A DNA stretch of 52,854 bases from Bacteroidota bacterium (GTDB taxonomy: Bacteria > Bacteroidota > Bacteroidia > Flavobacteriales > Crocinitomicaceae): assembly GCA_029558435.1 (NCBI GenBank), contig JAKQEZ010000467.1:1-52854 (forward strand), read 5' to 3'. Below, one piece after another: positions 42,053 through 52,854 of the stretch (positions are counted from its first letter, which is position 1; each line of letters opens with the position of its first letter). Under the pieces are notes generated by a model. It saw only the letters and a program-made list of their open reading frames with translations. It searched no databases and had not been told where the DNA came from. The translations under genes were made by a program, and so were the position numbers.

Positions 42053-43571
42053 GAGCGATATAGTAGTTGTAGGCTCTGGAATTGCCGGACTATCATTTGC
42101 AATAAAAATTGCAGAAAAAATGCCTAATTGTACAATCAACGTGTTGACGAAATCACAAGTGGCATTGTCAAATTCTAATTTTGCTCAAGGTGGTATTGCC
42201 GTTGTAACCAATTTGGTAAAAGATTCCTACGAAGCCCATATTCAAGATACTCTTGCTAGTGGTGGCGGTTTATCTAAACCTTCCATCGTAAAATTGGTAA
42301 TTGAAACAGCTTATGAGCGTTTGAAAGAATTGGTGGCTTATGGCGTTGAATTTAACAAAACCCCTGAAGGTGATTTTGACTTAGCGCTGGAAGGCGGACA
42401 CAGCACCCATCGTGTGGTGCATTCCTATGATCACACGGGTGAAAATGTTGTAAAAGGCCTAATCAAAAAAGCATCAACTTTTAAAAACATTCAGTTTTTT
42501 GAAAACCGATTTTGCATTGAACTCATTAAAAATGAACACGGAGCTGTAAAAGGATTAACGGCATTGAACCTCAACACCAACGAATTGGAAACTTATGTCA
42601 GTAATTTGGTGGTGCTGGCATCTGGTGGTTCGGGGCAAGTTTACAAATACACAACCAATCCCGATGTGGCAACAGGCGATGGCGTGGCAATGGGAATCAA
42701 GTGTGGTGCAATGGTATCTAATTTGAATTTTATCCAGTTCCACCCTACTGCTTTGTACGAAGAAAATAAACCTCGTTTGGATTTGTTAACCGAGGCAATC
42801 AGAGGGTTTGGTGCCCACATCGTTAATAAAAACGGTAAACGCTTTGTGTTTGATTACGATAACCGAGGCGAATTGGCAACGCGCGATATTGTTTCGAAAG
42901 CAATTTTTAGCGAACTCAGAAAAAGTGATGAAAAATGTGTGTATTTGGATTGCAAACATTTGGATAAAGATAAATTCAACGAAAAATTCCCACAAATTGC
43001 AGCTAATTTACAATCGAAAAACTTAGATATTGCAATTGATTTAATTCCGGTTGTACCAGCAACACACTATCAATGTGGCGGATTAAAAGTTGACGTTGAT
43101 GGTCAAACAACAGTTACAGGTTTATTTGCCATTGGCGAATGTGCAGAAACAGGCTTGCACGGTGCCAATCGTTTAGCTTCCAACTCGCTTTTAGAAGGAT
43201 TGGTTTTTGCACATCAAGCAGCCAATTTCATTGCAGAAAATTACGAGCAATTTGTGAGCGATTCATCGATAGAATCTCCAACTTATACCCTCGATAAAAG
43301 CAATGATGCTGTTTTTGAAACTGCTATTGACCAGTTGAGAAATACCATGTCAAAATATGCAACCATCGCTTCAAGTTTAGACGACATAGAGCTATGCATG
43401 CAACAGTTGGATGCTATCAATAATTCTATTGAATCCATCAAAAACAATCAAATCATTTCAGAGCAACGATTGATTTTCAACAACTTAATGGTGAATGCAC
43501 GTGCAATTGCAAAATTTAAACGCTTACACATTTTGCATGCTCAAAAAACTGAAACATTAGAGAAACACTAA
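42042..43571 (+). CDS. nadB: L-aspartate oxidase
   Basis: The 509-residue flavoenzyme oxidises L-aspartate to iminoaspartate, which NadA uses directly. It has the FAD motif VVVGSGIAGLSFAI, the flavin-loop SNSNFAQGGIA, the succinate-dehydrogenase-like HSTHRVVHSYDHTGE and GLFAIGECAETGLHGANRLASNSLLEG. The start is a GTG at 42042, inside nadA by 11 bp, because no ATG lies between it and the FAD motif. Tight coupling to nadA favours handing on of the unstable intermediate. The presence of the aspartate route means kmo is not needed for NAD synthesis unless the rest of the kynurenine route is present elsewhere. Confidence 0.97.
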   Translation: MQNKSDIVVVGSGIAGLSFAIKIAEKMPNCTINVLTKSQVALSNSNFAQGGIAVVTNLVKDSYEAHIQDTLASGGGLSKPSIVKLVIETAYERLKELVAYGVEFNKTPEGDFDLALEGGHSTHRVVHSYDHTGENVVKGLIKKASTFKNIQFFENRFCIELIKNEHGAVKGLTALNLNTNELETYVSNLVVLASGGSGQVYKYTTNPDVATGDGVAMGIKCGAMVSNLNFIQFHPTALYEENKPRLDLLTEAIRGFGAHIVNKNGKRFVFDYDNRGELATRDIVSKAIFSELRKSDEKCVYLDCKHLDKDKFNEKFPQIAANLQSKNLDIAIDLIPVVPATHYQCGGLKVDVDGQTTVTGLFAIGECAETGLHGANRLASNSLLEGLVFAHQAANFIAENYEQFVSDSSIESPTYTLDKSNDAVFETAIDQLRNTMSKYATIASSLDDIELCMQQLDAINNSIESIKNNQIISEQRLIFNNLMVNARAIAKFKRLHILHAQKTETLEKH

Positions 43572-43587
43572 CTATAAAACAAAAACT

Positions 43588-46390
<2,803 letters not shown>

Positions 46391-46402
46391 AAAAATTTTT
46401 AT

Positions 46403-48454
46403 ATGATTACGTCTCAACTTATTTCGCCAAAAAGCATCGCAATTATTGGTGCATCTGAAAACACAAGCAAACCTGGAGGTAAAGTGTTGCAAAATATATT
46501 GGAAGGAAAATTTAAAGGTCCAGTTTATGCTGTCAACAAAAAACCAATTGACATAAAAGGTGTAATCTATGTTTCAGAAATTGAGCAAATTGAACAAGTT
46601 GATTTAGCAATTATTTCCATTCCGGCAAGCCAGTGTTTGGAAGCAATTCAAAAGCTACTCAACAAAGGTGCAAAGGCATTCATTATTTATTCTGCTGGAT
46701 TTTCTGAAGCAGGCGAAGAGGGAATTGCCATTGAGAAAGAAATTGTGGCGTTAATCAATAAAAACAATGCAACATTGATTGGTCCAAACTGTATTGGCGT
46801 TATCAATGATGTGTATAAAGGTGTGTTTACAACGCCCGTTCCAAATTACGACAAATTGGGCTGCGAATTGATTTCAAGTTCGGGTGCAACTGCCGTTTTT
46901 ATTATGGAATCGGCTTTGGGAACTGGACTTAAATTCTCCAATATCTACTCCATCGGAAATGCTTCGCAAACTGGTGTTGAAGAAATTTTGGAGTACATGG
47001 ATCAAACGTTCGACCCCGAAAATAGTCCGAAAGTAAAGCTGTTGTACTTAGAACACATCAAAAATCCATTTAAGTTTATTAAACATGCAACTTCATTAAG
47101 AAAAAAAGGTTGTCGTATTGCGGCAATCAAATCAGGATACTCCGAGGCGGGAGGAAGAGCGGCTTCCTCCCACACTGGAGCACTTGCAACATCAGATACT
47201 GTTATTCGTGCTTTGTTTAAAAAATGTGGCATCGTTTATTGCAGTAGTCGAGATGAATTAATTGCCGTTGCAGGAGTTTTCCAAAACAAAGAAGTCACAG
47301 GAAAAAATATTGCCATCATCACACACGCCGGCGGTTCGGCAGTAATGCTTACAGATGCTCTTACATCCAATGGAATGAATGTTCCTCCATTCGATGCAAA
47401 AGACACCAAAGAATTATTGGCTAAACTCAACCCTGGCTCATCGGTGAGCAACCCTATTGATTTCTTGGCAACTGGAACAGCAGAGCAATTGGGAGAAATC
47501 ATTGATTTTTGCGACAATTACAAGGCCGTTGATGGAATGGTAGTTGTATTTGGTAGTCCCGGATTGTTCAACGTAAAAGACGTATACGAAGTGTTGGACA
47601 ACAAGATGAGAAAATGCAAAAAGCCAATTTTCCCTGTTCTCCCATCCCTCATCAATGCAGAAAAAGAAATTAAACATTTCTTATCCAAAGGGCGTGTTAA
47701 CTTTCCAGATGAAGTAAACTTAGGAAAGGCGCTGGCACACGTTTACAAATCAACAGAAATTTCGTTTGACAAAGTTAAACTTCCAGAAATGGATTTACCT
47801 GCCATTCGCTCATTGGTGAATGCCGCTTCTAATGGATTTTTAAACCAAGATGCTTGTCGCGAATTGCTCGAAGCTGCTGGTATTGAATTGGTGAAACAAC
47901 AGGAATACACCGACAGCCAACAGCTGGCAACATTGAAAGACAACATGCGCTTTCCAATTGTTATGAAAGTTACCGGACCTGTACATAAAACAGAAGTTGG
48001 TGGTGTTATTCTCAACATTCACGATGAAAACCAAGCAATGGACGCATTCAACCAATTAATGAAAATTCCTGATGCAAAAGGTGTGTTGGTGCAAGAAATG
48101 TTGAAAGGCGAAGAATTGTATTGTGGCGCTGTAAAACAAGGAGATTTTGGTCACGTGGTGCTTTGTGGTTTGGGAGGAATATTTCTTGAATTACTCAACG
48201 ATACAGCTTCGGCATTGGCACCTATGAGTCAGCTTGAAGTATCCACCATGGTTGAATCACTCAAAGGATATGCCCTCATTGAAGGTTACCGCAACAAAAA
48301 AGGACTGGATAAAAACAAATACATCGACATCATTATGCGCATTGGGGCATTGGTACACTTGGCACCAGAAATTGCCGAGTTGGATTTAAACCCTATCATG
48401 GCCAATGAAACACAAATGACCGTTGTGGATGTACGAATTAAAATAGAAAAATAA
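46403..48454 (+). CDS. ADP-forming acetate/acyl-CoA ligase, fused alpha-beta
   Basis: The 683-residue protein contains the alpha part (CoA-binding Rossmann domain with SIAIIGASENTSKPGGKV, then the succinyl-CoA-synthetase-like flavodoxin domain with the phosphohistidine in ASSHTGALATSD, His 257) and the beta part (ATP-grasp, with RFPIVMKVTGPVHKTEVGGV). Fused forms make acetate or other acids plus ATP from acyl-CoA, ADP and phosphate, as an energy-saving final step of amino-acid breakdown. The position after tnaA and tpl fits this role. Acyl specificity is unknown. Confidence 0.92.
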   Translation: MITSQLISPKSIAIIGASENTSKPGGKVLQNILEGKFKGPVYAVNKKPIDIKGVIYVSEIEQIEQVDLAIISIPASQCLEAIQKLLNKGAKAFIIYSAGFSEAGEEGIAIEKEIVALINKNNATLIGPNCIGVINDVYKGVFTTPVPNYDKLGCELISSSGATAVFIMESALGTGLKFSNIYSIGNASQTGVEEILEYMDQTFDPENSPKVKLLYLEHIKNPFKFIKHATSLRKKGCRIAAIKSGYSEAGGRAASSHTGALATSDTVIRALFKKCGIVYCSSRDELIAVAGVFQNKEVTGKNIAIITHAGGSAVMLTDALTSNGMNVPPFDAKDTKELLAKLNPGSSVSNPIDFLATGTAEQLGEIIDFCDNYKAVDGMVVVFGSPGLFNVKDVYEVLDNKMRKCKKPIFPVLPSLINAEKEIKHFLSKGRVNFPDEVNLGKALAHVYKSTEISFDKVKLPEMDLPAIRSLVNAASNGFLNQDACRELLEAAGIELVKQQEYTDSQQLATLKDNMRFPIVMKVTGPVHKTEVGGVILNIHDENQAMDAFNQLMKIPDAKGVLVQEMLKGEELYCGAVKQGDFGHVVLCGLGGIFLELLNDTASALAPMSQLEVSTMVESLKGYALIEGYRNKKGLDKNKYIDIIMRIGALVHLAPEIAELDLNPIMANETQMTVVDVRIKIEK

Positions 48455-48456
48455 CA

Positions 48457-48879
48457 ATGAAACTTAGACCAATACACGTATTTGCTACTTTGTGTATTTT
48501 GTTTTTGGCTTACTCAATTGATATTTATTTAAAACCGATGCAGGTGAAAGAAGTCACAACAATCAATACACACGACATGACCGAAGGCAGATTGGTATGG
48601 CAAAAATACAATTGCCAGGCATGTCACCAATTATACCATTTGGGTGGTTATCTGGGTCCAGATTTAACAAACGTTTATTCCAAATACAACGGAAATGGCG
48701 AAGTTATTAAAGGATTTTTAAAAGCTGGTATTCGTCAAATGCCTAGTTACAACATGACAGCAGAAGAAGAACGTTTGCTTATTGAATTTCTGAAAGAGGT
48801 AGATGCTACTGGTAGTTCAGATATGAAAAATTTTGAGGTTTTACCAAACGGAATGATAGAACAATATGGAAAGAGATAA
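48457..48879 (+). CDS. norC: Membrane-anchored cytochrome c, NorC-like subunit
   Basis: The 140-residue protein has one N-terminal membrane helix (about 6-24) and a periplasmic cytochrome c domain with the heme site C-Q-A-C-H at 53-57 and Met 95 in RQMPSYNM as likely sixth ligand. The length and the phrase GRLVWQKYNCQACHQLYHLGG agree with NorC, which passes electrons to the NorB subunit of cytochrome-c-dependent nitric oxide reductase. The stop overlaps the norB start by 14 bp. No norD/norQ maturation genes are adjacent. Confidence 0.85.
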   Translation: MKLRPIHVFATLCILFLAYSIDIYLKPMQVKEVTTINTHDMTEGRLVWQKYNCQACHQLYHLGGYLGPDLTNVYSKYNGNGEVIKGFLKAGIRQMPSYNMTAEEERLLIEFLKEVDATGSSDMKNFEVLPNGMIEQYGKR

Positions 48880-50206
48880 AACAGCTACAGGAAGAAGTTT
48901 TTTAAGTCTGGCAATGGTTTCTCTTTTTGTTGGACTAATTGGTGGTGTTTTGGCTTCCATCACCTATATCAAACCTGATTTTATGGATAATTTTCAAGGA
49001 TTATCTAAATTACGTCCCATCCACGTTTCTTTTGTGATGTTTTGGATCATCATCGGGGCAAGTGGCGGCGTGTATATGGGCATGTCTATCCTCTCCAAAA
49101 GTAAACCAATCAAGTGGATTGCTAACCTTCAATTGAGTTTATGGATAGTTGCCTTAATTGGCATTGGATATTCTTATTTAGTTGGCGATTTTGGAGGACG
49201 TGAATATTGGGAGTTCAATCCCATTTGGGCACTTCCAATTTTGCTTGCTTGGCTTTTGCAATTGATCAATTTTATTCACCTGGCAAGAACGGTTAAAAAA
49301 TGGCCCGTTTATGTTTGGATGTGGATGTCGGGAACGGTGTTTTTTCTACTCATTTTTATAGAAAATTACTTGTGGATATTTCCCTACTTCCGTGCGCATT
49401 TCATAACCGATATGACCATTCAATGGAAAGTAAACGGCTCATTGGTAGGTTCTTTTAACCAATTAATTTATGCTACCGCATTTTTTATGATGGACCGCAT
49501 TAATGGTACCAATGAACATAAAATTGGAAGTAGCAAATTGGCTTTTGCCATGTATTTTCTTGGATTAGGCAATATGATGTTTAATTGGAGTCACCACATT
49601 TATACCTTGCCTACCGAAAGTTACATTCGCTATGTGGGATATGCCGTGAGCATGACCGAATGGATAATTTTCCTTCGCATTGTGGCTTTGTGGAAAAACT
49701 CGCTTACAGAATTTAAGAAAAACTACCATTTTTTCCCTTATCGTTTTATCATGGCCTCCGATATTTGGGTGTTTATCAACGTTGGATTTGCCTGCTTTAT
49801 GTCTATTCCCGCGTTTAACATTTATACACATGGAACGCATTTTACAGTTGCGCATTCCATGGGAACAACCATAGGCATCAACACCATGATACTTTTTGCA
49901 GCTGTTTTTATGTTTTTTACTCCAAAAACAGCGCACGAAGGTAAACCAAGCATCGTTCTTCGCAGCACTTTTTGGGTTATTCAAATTGCGCTTTTGTGCC
50001 TGTTCTTATCGCTTAAAACTGCTGGATTATTGAAAGGATTTTGGCAATTAGACGAAAATCAAGTTTCTTTTTACGATATGATGCAAAGTCTGCAACCCCT
50101 GTTTATCGTGTTTGTAACATCGGGAACAATTTTAATGATTGCATTCTTTTATTTACTTGGAACCATTTTTAAATACAGTCGAATTAATAAAAATTTAAAC
50201 GCATGA
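48866..50206 (+). CDS. norB: NorB-like heme-copper oxidase superfamily catalytic subunit with altered FeB site
   Basis: The 446-residue protein has about 12 membrane helices and best fits the NorB group. Low-spin heme ligand His 53 is in LRPIHVSF; His 243/His 244 (WSHH) match FeB ligands His 258/259 of Pseudomonas NorB; and His 330 (FTVAHSMG) matches the heme b3 ligand His 347. My alignment by eye, anchored on KITG/RING and the surrounding glycine, puts Asn 190 at His 207, Val 194 at Glu 211, Asn 198 at Glu 215, and Met 332 at His 349. Glu 280 is retained as Glu 265. Thus two FeB ligands and one low-spin heme His are changed. NO reduction remains the likely activity, but a variant NOR, or a dismutase-like enzyme, must be considered. 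Confidence 0.82.
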   Translation: MERDKTATGRSFLSLAMVSLFVGLIGGVLASITYIKPDFMDNFQGLSKLRPIHVSFVMFWIIIGASGGVYMGMSILSKSKPIKWIANLQLSLWIVALIGIGYSYLVGDFGGREYWEFNPIWALPILLAWLLQLINFIHLARTVKKWPVYVWMWMSGTVFFLLIFIENYLWIFPYFRAHFITDMTIQWKVNGSLVGSFNQLIYATAFFMMDRINGTNEHKIGSSKLAFAMYFLGLGNMMFNWSHHIYTLPTESYIRYVGYAVSMTEWIIFLRIVALWKNSLTEFKKNYHFFPYRFIMASDIWVFINVGFACFMSIPAFNIYTHGTHFTVAHSMGTTIGINTMILFAAVFMFFTPKTAHEGKPSIVLRSTFWVIQIALLCLFLSLKTAGLLKGFWQLDENQVSFYDMMQSLQPLFIVFVTSGTILMIAFFYLLGTIFKYSRINKNLNA

Positions 50207-51375
50207 AATCATCCATCAATCTAAACAACACCGAAAAAGCTTTTGCTTATAAATCGGATGCTGAATTGAAAAACACCATCTTTATTTTTGGGTTGTTGCA
50301 AAAACCATTTTTGGTTAAAATGCTCATGAAAATTGCCGATTGGATCATCACATTCAAATTGCCGTTGAAATTTATTTTGAGAAAAACGGTATTTCAAGTT
50401 TTTTGTGCGGGCGAAAACAGATCGGAAGCTGCAAAAACAATCCAACACATTAAAAAATACAATGTAAATACGGTTTTAGATTACGTTGCAGAAGGCGATA
50501 ATTCGGAAGCAAGTTTTGAGAATAATTTGCAAACAATTTTAGACAACATTCAATTTGTGAGCAAGAATGCAGCAGACGCTACGGTTGGTGTTAAACTATC
50601 TGGTTTAGAAGATGTTGCGTTTTTAAAACAATTTAAAACCATCGACGAAGGAAATAGTGATATCGCAATATTGCGATTAGCTAAATTTACCGAAAGAGTG
50701 GAGAAAATTTGCCAATTAGGAAGCGATTTACACGTAAAAATCTACATTGATGCCGAAGAATATTCTACGCAATTCATTTTCGATAATGTGGTGGAATTAA
50801 TGATGGAGAAATTCAATAAAAAAGAGGTAATTGTTTACAACACGTTGCAGATGTATCTAACCGACAGAGTGGATTATTTGAACAAAGCTATTTCTGATGC
50901 ACGTGCAAAAGGATATTTATTGGGTATGAAATTGGTGCGTGGTGCTTATGTTGAAAAAGAACGCGAATATGCCAAAAGAGATGGTGTACCGAGCCCTGTT
51001 TTTGACACCAAAGAAGGAACCGACCGTTCGTATGATACAGCATTGGAAATTTGTTTAAGAGAAAATAGTCTTATAAACACGTGTTTAGCCACGCATAATC
51101 AAGCAAGTGTGGAACTTGCCGTGCAATTAATTGAAGAATTTAAGATAGAAAATCATCACCAAAAGATATTTTTTTCGCAACTTTACGGAATGAGTGACAA
51201 TCTAACTTTTAATTTAGCTGCGTCCAATTACAATTCTTCCAAATACGTGCCTTATGGTGAGGTAGAAAAAGCGATTCCATATTTGATGCGAAGAGCCGAA
51301 GAAAATTCATCCATTGAGGGTCAGGTTGGTAGAGAGTATGAATTATTATTACTTGAAAAAAATAGGAGAAAGTAA
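50203..51375 (+). CDS. Proline dehydrogenase
   Basis: The 390-residue monofunctional enzyme is a PutA-type FAD barrel that oxidises L-proline to pyrroline-5-carboxylate and gives electrons to quinone. The characteristic C-terminal motif YLMRRAEENSSIEGQ with the substrate-binding Arg pair is present, as are the barrel phrases VRGAYVEKEREYA and CLATHNQASVELA. There is no aldehyde dehydrogenase domain. It overlaps norB by 4 bp and precedes the Rrf2 gene by 3 bp. A dispersed palindrome lies at 50659-50678. Confidence 0.93.
   Translation: MKSSINLNNTEKAFAYKSDAELKNTIFIFGLLQKPFLVKMLMKIADWIITFKLPLKFILRKTVFQVFCAGENRSEAAKTIQHIKKYNVNTVLDYVAEGDNSEASFENNLQTILDNIQFVSKNAADATVGVKLSGLEDVAFLKQFKTIDEGNSDIAILRLAKFTERVEKICQLGSDLHVKIYIDAEEYSTQFIFDNVVELMMEKFNKKEVIVYNTLQMYLTDRVDYLNKAISDARAKGYLLGMKLVRGAYVEKEREYAKRDGVPSPVFDTKEGTDRSYDTALEICLRENSLINTCLATHNQASVELAVQLIEEFKIENHHQKIFFSQLYGMSDNLTFNLAASNYNSSKYVPYGEVEKAIPYLMRRAEENSSIEGQVGREYELLLLEKNRRK
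50660..50678. repeat. Dispersed palindrome, copy 4
   Basis: ATATCGCAATATTGCGATT inside the proline dehydrogenase gene, with 18 palindromic bases; read as Asp-Ile-Ala-Ile-Leu-Arg-Leu. Confidence 0.75.
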
Positions 51376-51378
51376 AAA

Positions 51379-51825
51379 ATGTTTACAAAAGCGTGTGAGT
51401 ATGGTATTAGAGCTTGTTTAATTGTGGCTCAATATTCATTAAATGAAACAAGAATAAGTTTAAAGGAAATTGCCAAATTGGTAGATTCGCCCGAAGCGTT
51501 TACAGCCAAGATTTTACAAAAATTGGTAAAAAGTAAAATTTTATACTCCATCCAAGGACCACAAGGAGGTTTTGGAATGACACCCGAAAACATAAAAAAC
51601 ACAACATTAGAGCGCATTGTTTATGCCATTGATGGCGATTCATCCTACACGGCATGTGTTTTAGGTTTAAAAGATTGTTCAGACACCAACCCTTGTCCGG
51701 CGCACAAAAAATACAAGTTTATCAAGGCAGAATTTTTGGAAATGATTCACAAAACAACGGTTGACGAAATGGTAAACGATATAGAAAACGGATTGGCATT
51801 CTTAAAAAACAATACAGGCTGTTAA
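51379..51825 (+). CDS. Rrf2-family iron-sulfur regulator, NsrR/IscR-like
   Basis: The 148-residue regulator has an N-terminal winged helix (about 1-80, YGIRACLIVAQYS, ISLKEIAKLVDSPEAFTAKILQKLVK) and three cysteines C93-x6-C100-x5-C106 in the loop after the dimerisation helix, the Rrf2 Fe-S binding pattern. Position and spacing resemble NsrR (Cys 93, 99, 105 in Streptomyces), which senses NO through a [4Fe-4S] cluster; IscR has a similar pattern. Since it ends the gene run containing norCB, NO sensing is a reasonable inference. The next gene has its own -7 element. Confidence 0.88.
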   Translation: MFTKACEYGIRACLIVAQYSLNETRISLKEIAKLVDSPEAFTAKILQKLVKSKILYSIQGPQGGFGMTPENIKNTTLERIVYAIDGDSSYTACVLGLKDCSDTNPCPAHKKYKFIKAEFLEMIHKTTVDEMVNDIENGLAFLKNNTGC

Positions 51826-51873
51826 TTGTTCTTTACATTTCCAAAAAAATAGCTTTCTATTGCTTTTTAAGCG

Positions 51874-51881
51874 TATCTTTG
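51874..51881 (+). promoter_or_regulatory. Promoter -7 element of queD
   Basis: TATCTTTG is an exact TAnnTTTG match 13 bp before the queD ATG. No TTG is at the usual -33 distance. Confidence 0.5.
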
Positions 51882-51894
51882 CAAAAAAATTAAA

Positions 51895-52341
51895 ATGTCT
51901 GCAATTCGTATCACAAAGAGTTTTACATTCGACATGGCGCACGCCCTTGAAGGATACAACGGTCTTTGTAAAAACATCCACGGTCATACATACGTGTTAC
52001 ACGTTACAGTTTTAGGTAAACCAATAGATGAAAATTCCAATCCAGAAAATGGTTTAGTGATGGATTTTGGTGATTTAAAAAAAATCGTCAAAAAAGGAGT
52101 TTTAGATACATTTGATCATGCATTGGTTATCAAAGAAGGTTCGTCCATTTTAAAATCATTGAATTTAACAGAAAACGAGCGTTTAATTACCACTCCTTTT
52201 CAACCAAGTTGCGAAAACTTATTAATTCATTACGTAGGTATCATACAATCCCTACTTCCACAACAAGTAAAATTGGTAGCTGTTCGCTTAAACGAAACTC
52301 CAACTTCTTATGCAGAATGGTTGCTTGAAGACCAACTGTAG
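51895..52341 (+). CDS. queD: 6-pyruvoyltetrahydropterin synthase/QueD-like
   Basis: The 148-residue T-fold enzyme has the zinc ligands His 16 (FDMAHAL), His 29 and His 31 (NIHGHTY), the catalytic Cys 25 (NGLCKN) and the His/Glu pair near the C-terminus (RLNETPTSYAEW). It most likely converts dihydroneopterin triphosphate to 6-carboxytetrahydropterin in queuosine synthesis; sepiapterin-type or PTPS activity is the alternative. No other queuosine gene is beside it. Confidence 0.92.
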   Translation: MSAIRITKSFTFDMAHALEGYNGLCKNIHGHTYVLHVTVLGKPIDENSNPENGLVMDFGDLKKIVKKGVLDTFDHALVIKEGSSILKSLNLTENERLITTPFQPSCENLLIHYVGIIQSLLPQQVKLVAVRLNETPTSYAEWLLEDQL

Positions 52342-52354
52342 TTGAAATAGTTAG

Positions 52355-52588
52355 GCTTTTGGTGCCACTGTTGGTGAGAGAAGAATAACTATTATTTGTG
52401 TCTTTTGTGAGAGAAATAATTGTTCTCAAGGCAACTTAACACCAGGCTTCAACCCACTGTGGAGCACACCCGCAATAGATGGTGTGTATTTTTATGAGGT
52501 GATATTTACATTGGACGATACGATTGTTAACTGCCAATTGCAAAATTGCCTTTTAACAAAAGAAGGATTTATAACGGTAGTAAGGTAA
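52355..52588 (+). pseudogene. 3' remnant of a gliding-motility-type secreted protein
   Basis: A 77-residue open stretch without start codon, bounded upstream by a TAG at 52352, encodes a plausible C-terminal end: TPGFNPLWSTPAIDGVYFYE, then a beta strand, and a final KEGFITVVR. The order W-x-G/ST-x2-A-x-DGVYFY ... G-x-IT-x-x-R resembles the C-terminal domain of gliding-motility-associated secreted proteins (CHU_C type). The rest of the gene is absent, because the upstream sequence is queD. It is therefore a truncated remnant, possibly left by a deletion or rearrangement. Confidence 0.6.
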
Positions 52589-52646
52589 GGTTTAAATGGG
52601 ATTTAGTTGATTATTTTATGATTCTAGGGGTCACACCTCCCTTAAT

Positions 52647-52663
52647 CCCTCCTCAAAGGAGGG
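52647..52663. repeat. CCCTCC/GGAGGG hairpin repeat
   Basis: Perfect 6-bp arms CCCTCC and GGAGGG with a 5-nt loop. Such pyrimidine/purine intergenic elements are common in Bacteroidota; this one lies just after the pseudogene. Confidence 0.6.
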
Positions 52664-52719
52664 AAACAATAGCTATTTTGCAAATTCCTATAACAAGAAA
52701 GGCGCTCAATTGAGCACGA

Positions 52720-52748
52720 ATGGTCGGAAGAAATTCCGGCCATTTTTT
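52720..52748 (+). terminator. Rho-independent terminator
   Basis: An 8-bp stem ATGGTCGG/CCGGCCAT (one G-U pair) closes an 8-nt loop and runs directly into six U residues. It could end transcripts from queD and the pseudogene. Confidence 0.8.
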
Positions 52749-52854
52749 ATGTTTTAAAAAATAGCTTTGGATCACCGCCGCATTGTACAACTATTAAAGC
52801 GATTGTTAGGTTTCTGATTTCCATTGCAAATCGTCTTTTAGCTGTTTTGTATCC

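Larger units (their letters stand above)
52589..52854. other. Right-edge intergenic region
   Basis: It holds a CCCTCC/GGAGGG hairpin, a perfect 12-bp palindrome GCTCAATTGAGC (52704-52715) and a strong terminator, followed by an AT-rich stretch. At 52806-52854 the minus strand has a possible gene end (15 residues before a stop) that is too short to support. Confidence 0.6.

Noticed and set aside
49565..49984. 139-codon minus-strand frame opposite norB
   Set aside because: Antisense shadow of a strongly conserved membrane gene; no domain.
52806..52854. Possible C-terminal end of a minus-strand gene leaving the right edge
   Set aside because: Only 15 codons are visible; not enough to support a gene.

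Overview
The window is AT-rich, gene-dense bacterial chromosome. The organism is almost certainly a member of Bacteroidota, most likely of the Flavobacteriales. The evidence is: promoter cores of the TAnnTTTG type, a C-terminal type IX secretion (T9SS) sorting domain on the protein at 39785, a gliding-motility-type C-terminal remnant at the right edge, tandem DUF4230 genes, and Bacteroidota-style gene order (purH-mreB, and ftsW-murG-murC-ftsQ-ftsA-ftsZ-yqeY). I see no rRNA, tRNA, CRISPR array, transposase or phage module.

Left part (1-20.5 kb). A gap with a duplicated tandem-repeat element is followed by a membrane-anchored TPR/HTH regulator and a complete tripartite RND efflux operon (adaptor, pump, outer-membrane channel; minus strand), preceded by a small unknown gene. 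Next come a serine hydrolase with a small partner gene, an AAA/DUF4143 ATPase whose promoter carries two perfect 17-bp palindromes, and a likely small RNA gene. Then purH-mreB-lipoprotein, with no mreC or mreD following. An operon of an M20 peptidase, two DUF4230 proteins and a lipoprotein follows, then a PAS-LuxR regulator, a ChaN-like protein and a glycosyltransferase.

Middle part (20.5-41 kb). The second half of the division and cell-wall (dcw) cluster, ftsW to ftsZ plus yqeY, is headed by a 157-residue orphan where murD would be expected. xseAB, a family-4 glycosyltransferase, and a kmo / outer-membrane protein / ArsC-like / EamA run follow. Next is a three-gene copper operon on the minus strand: a Cys/Met/His-rich small protein, a Met/His-rich YtkA-like lipoprotein, and a TonB-dependent receptor carrying the CxxxM...HxM copper signature of the OprC family. 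Two near-identical 16-bp operator-like repeats sit in its promoter.

Right part (41-52.9 kb). An almost gapless co-directional run contains nadA, nadB, tryptophanase, tyrosine phenol-lyase, ADP-forming acyl-CoA ligase, a NorC-like cytochrome c, a NorB-like heme-copper subunit, proline dehydrogenase and an Rrf2 regulator with an NsrR-like cysteine triad. It joins NAD synthesis, amino-acid catabolism and NO/respiratory chemistry. queD and a pseudogene tail close the window.

The most unusual signals are: (1) the NorB-like protein has lost one His and the Glu ligand of FeB, and has Met in place of one low-spin heme His; (2) the copper-acquisition operon with its tandem operators; (3) a palindrome, ATATCGCAATATTGCGATAT or a close variant, that occurs four times, always inside genes and in two different reading frames; (4) the twin palindromes and the adjacent small RNA near 11.5 kb.
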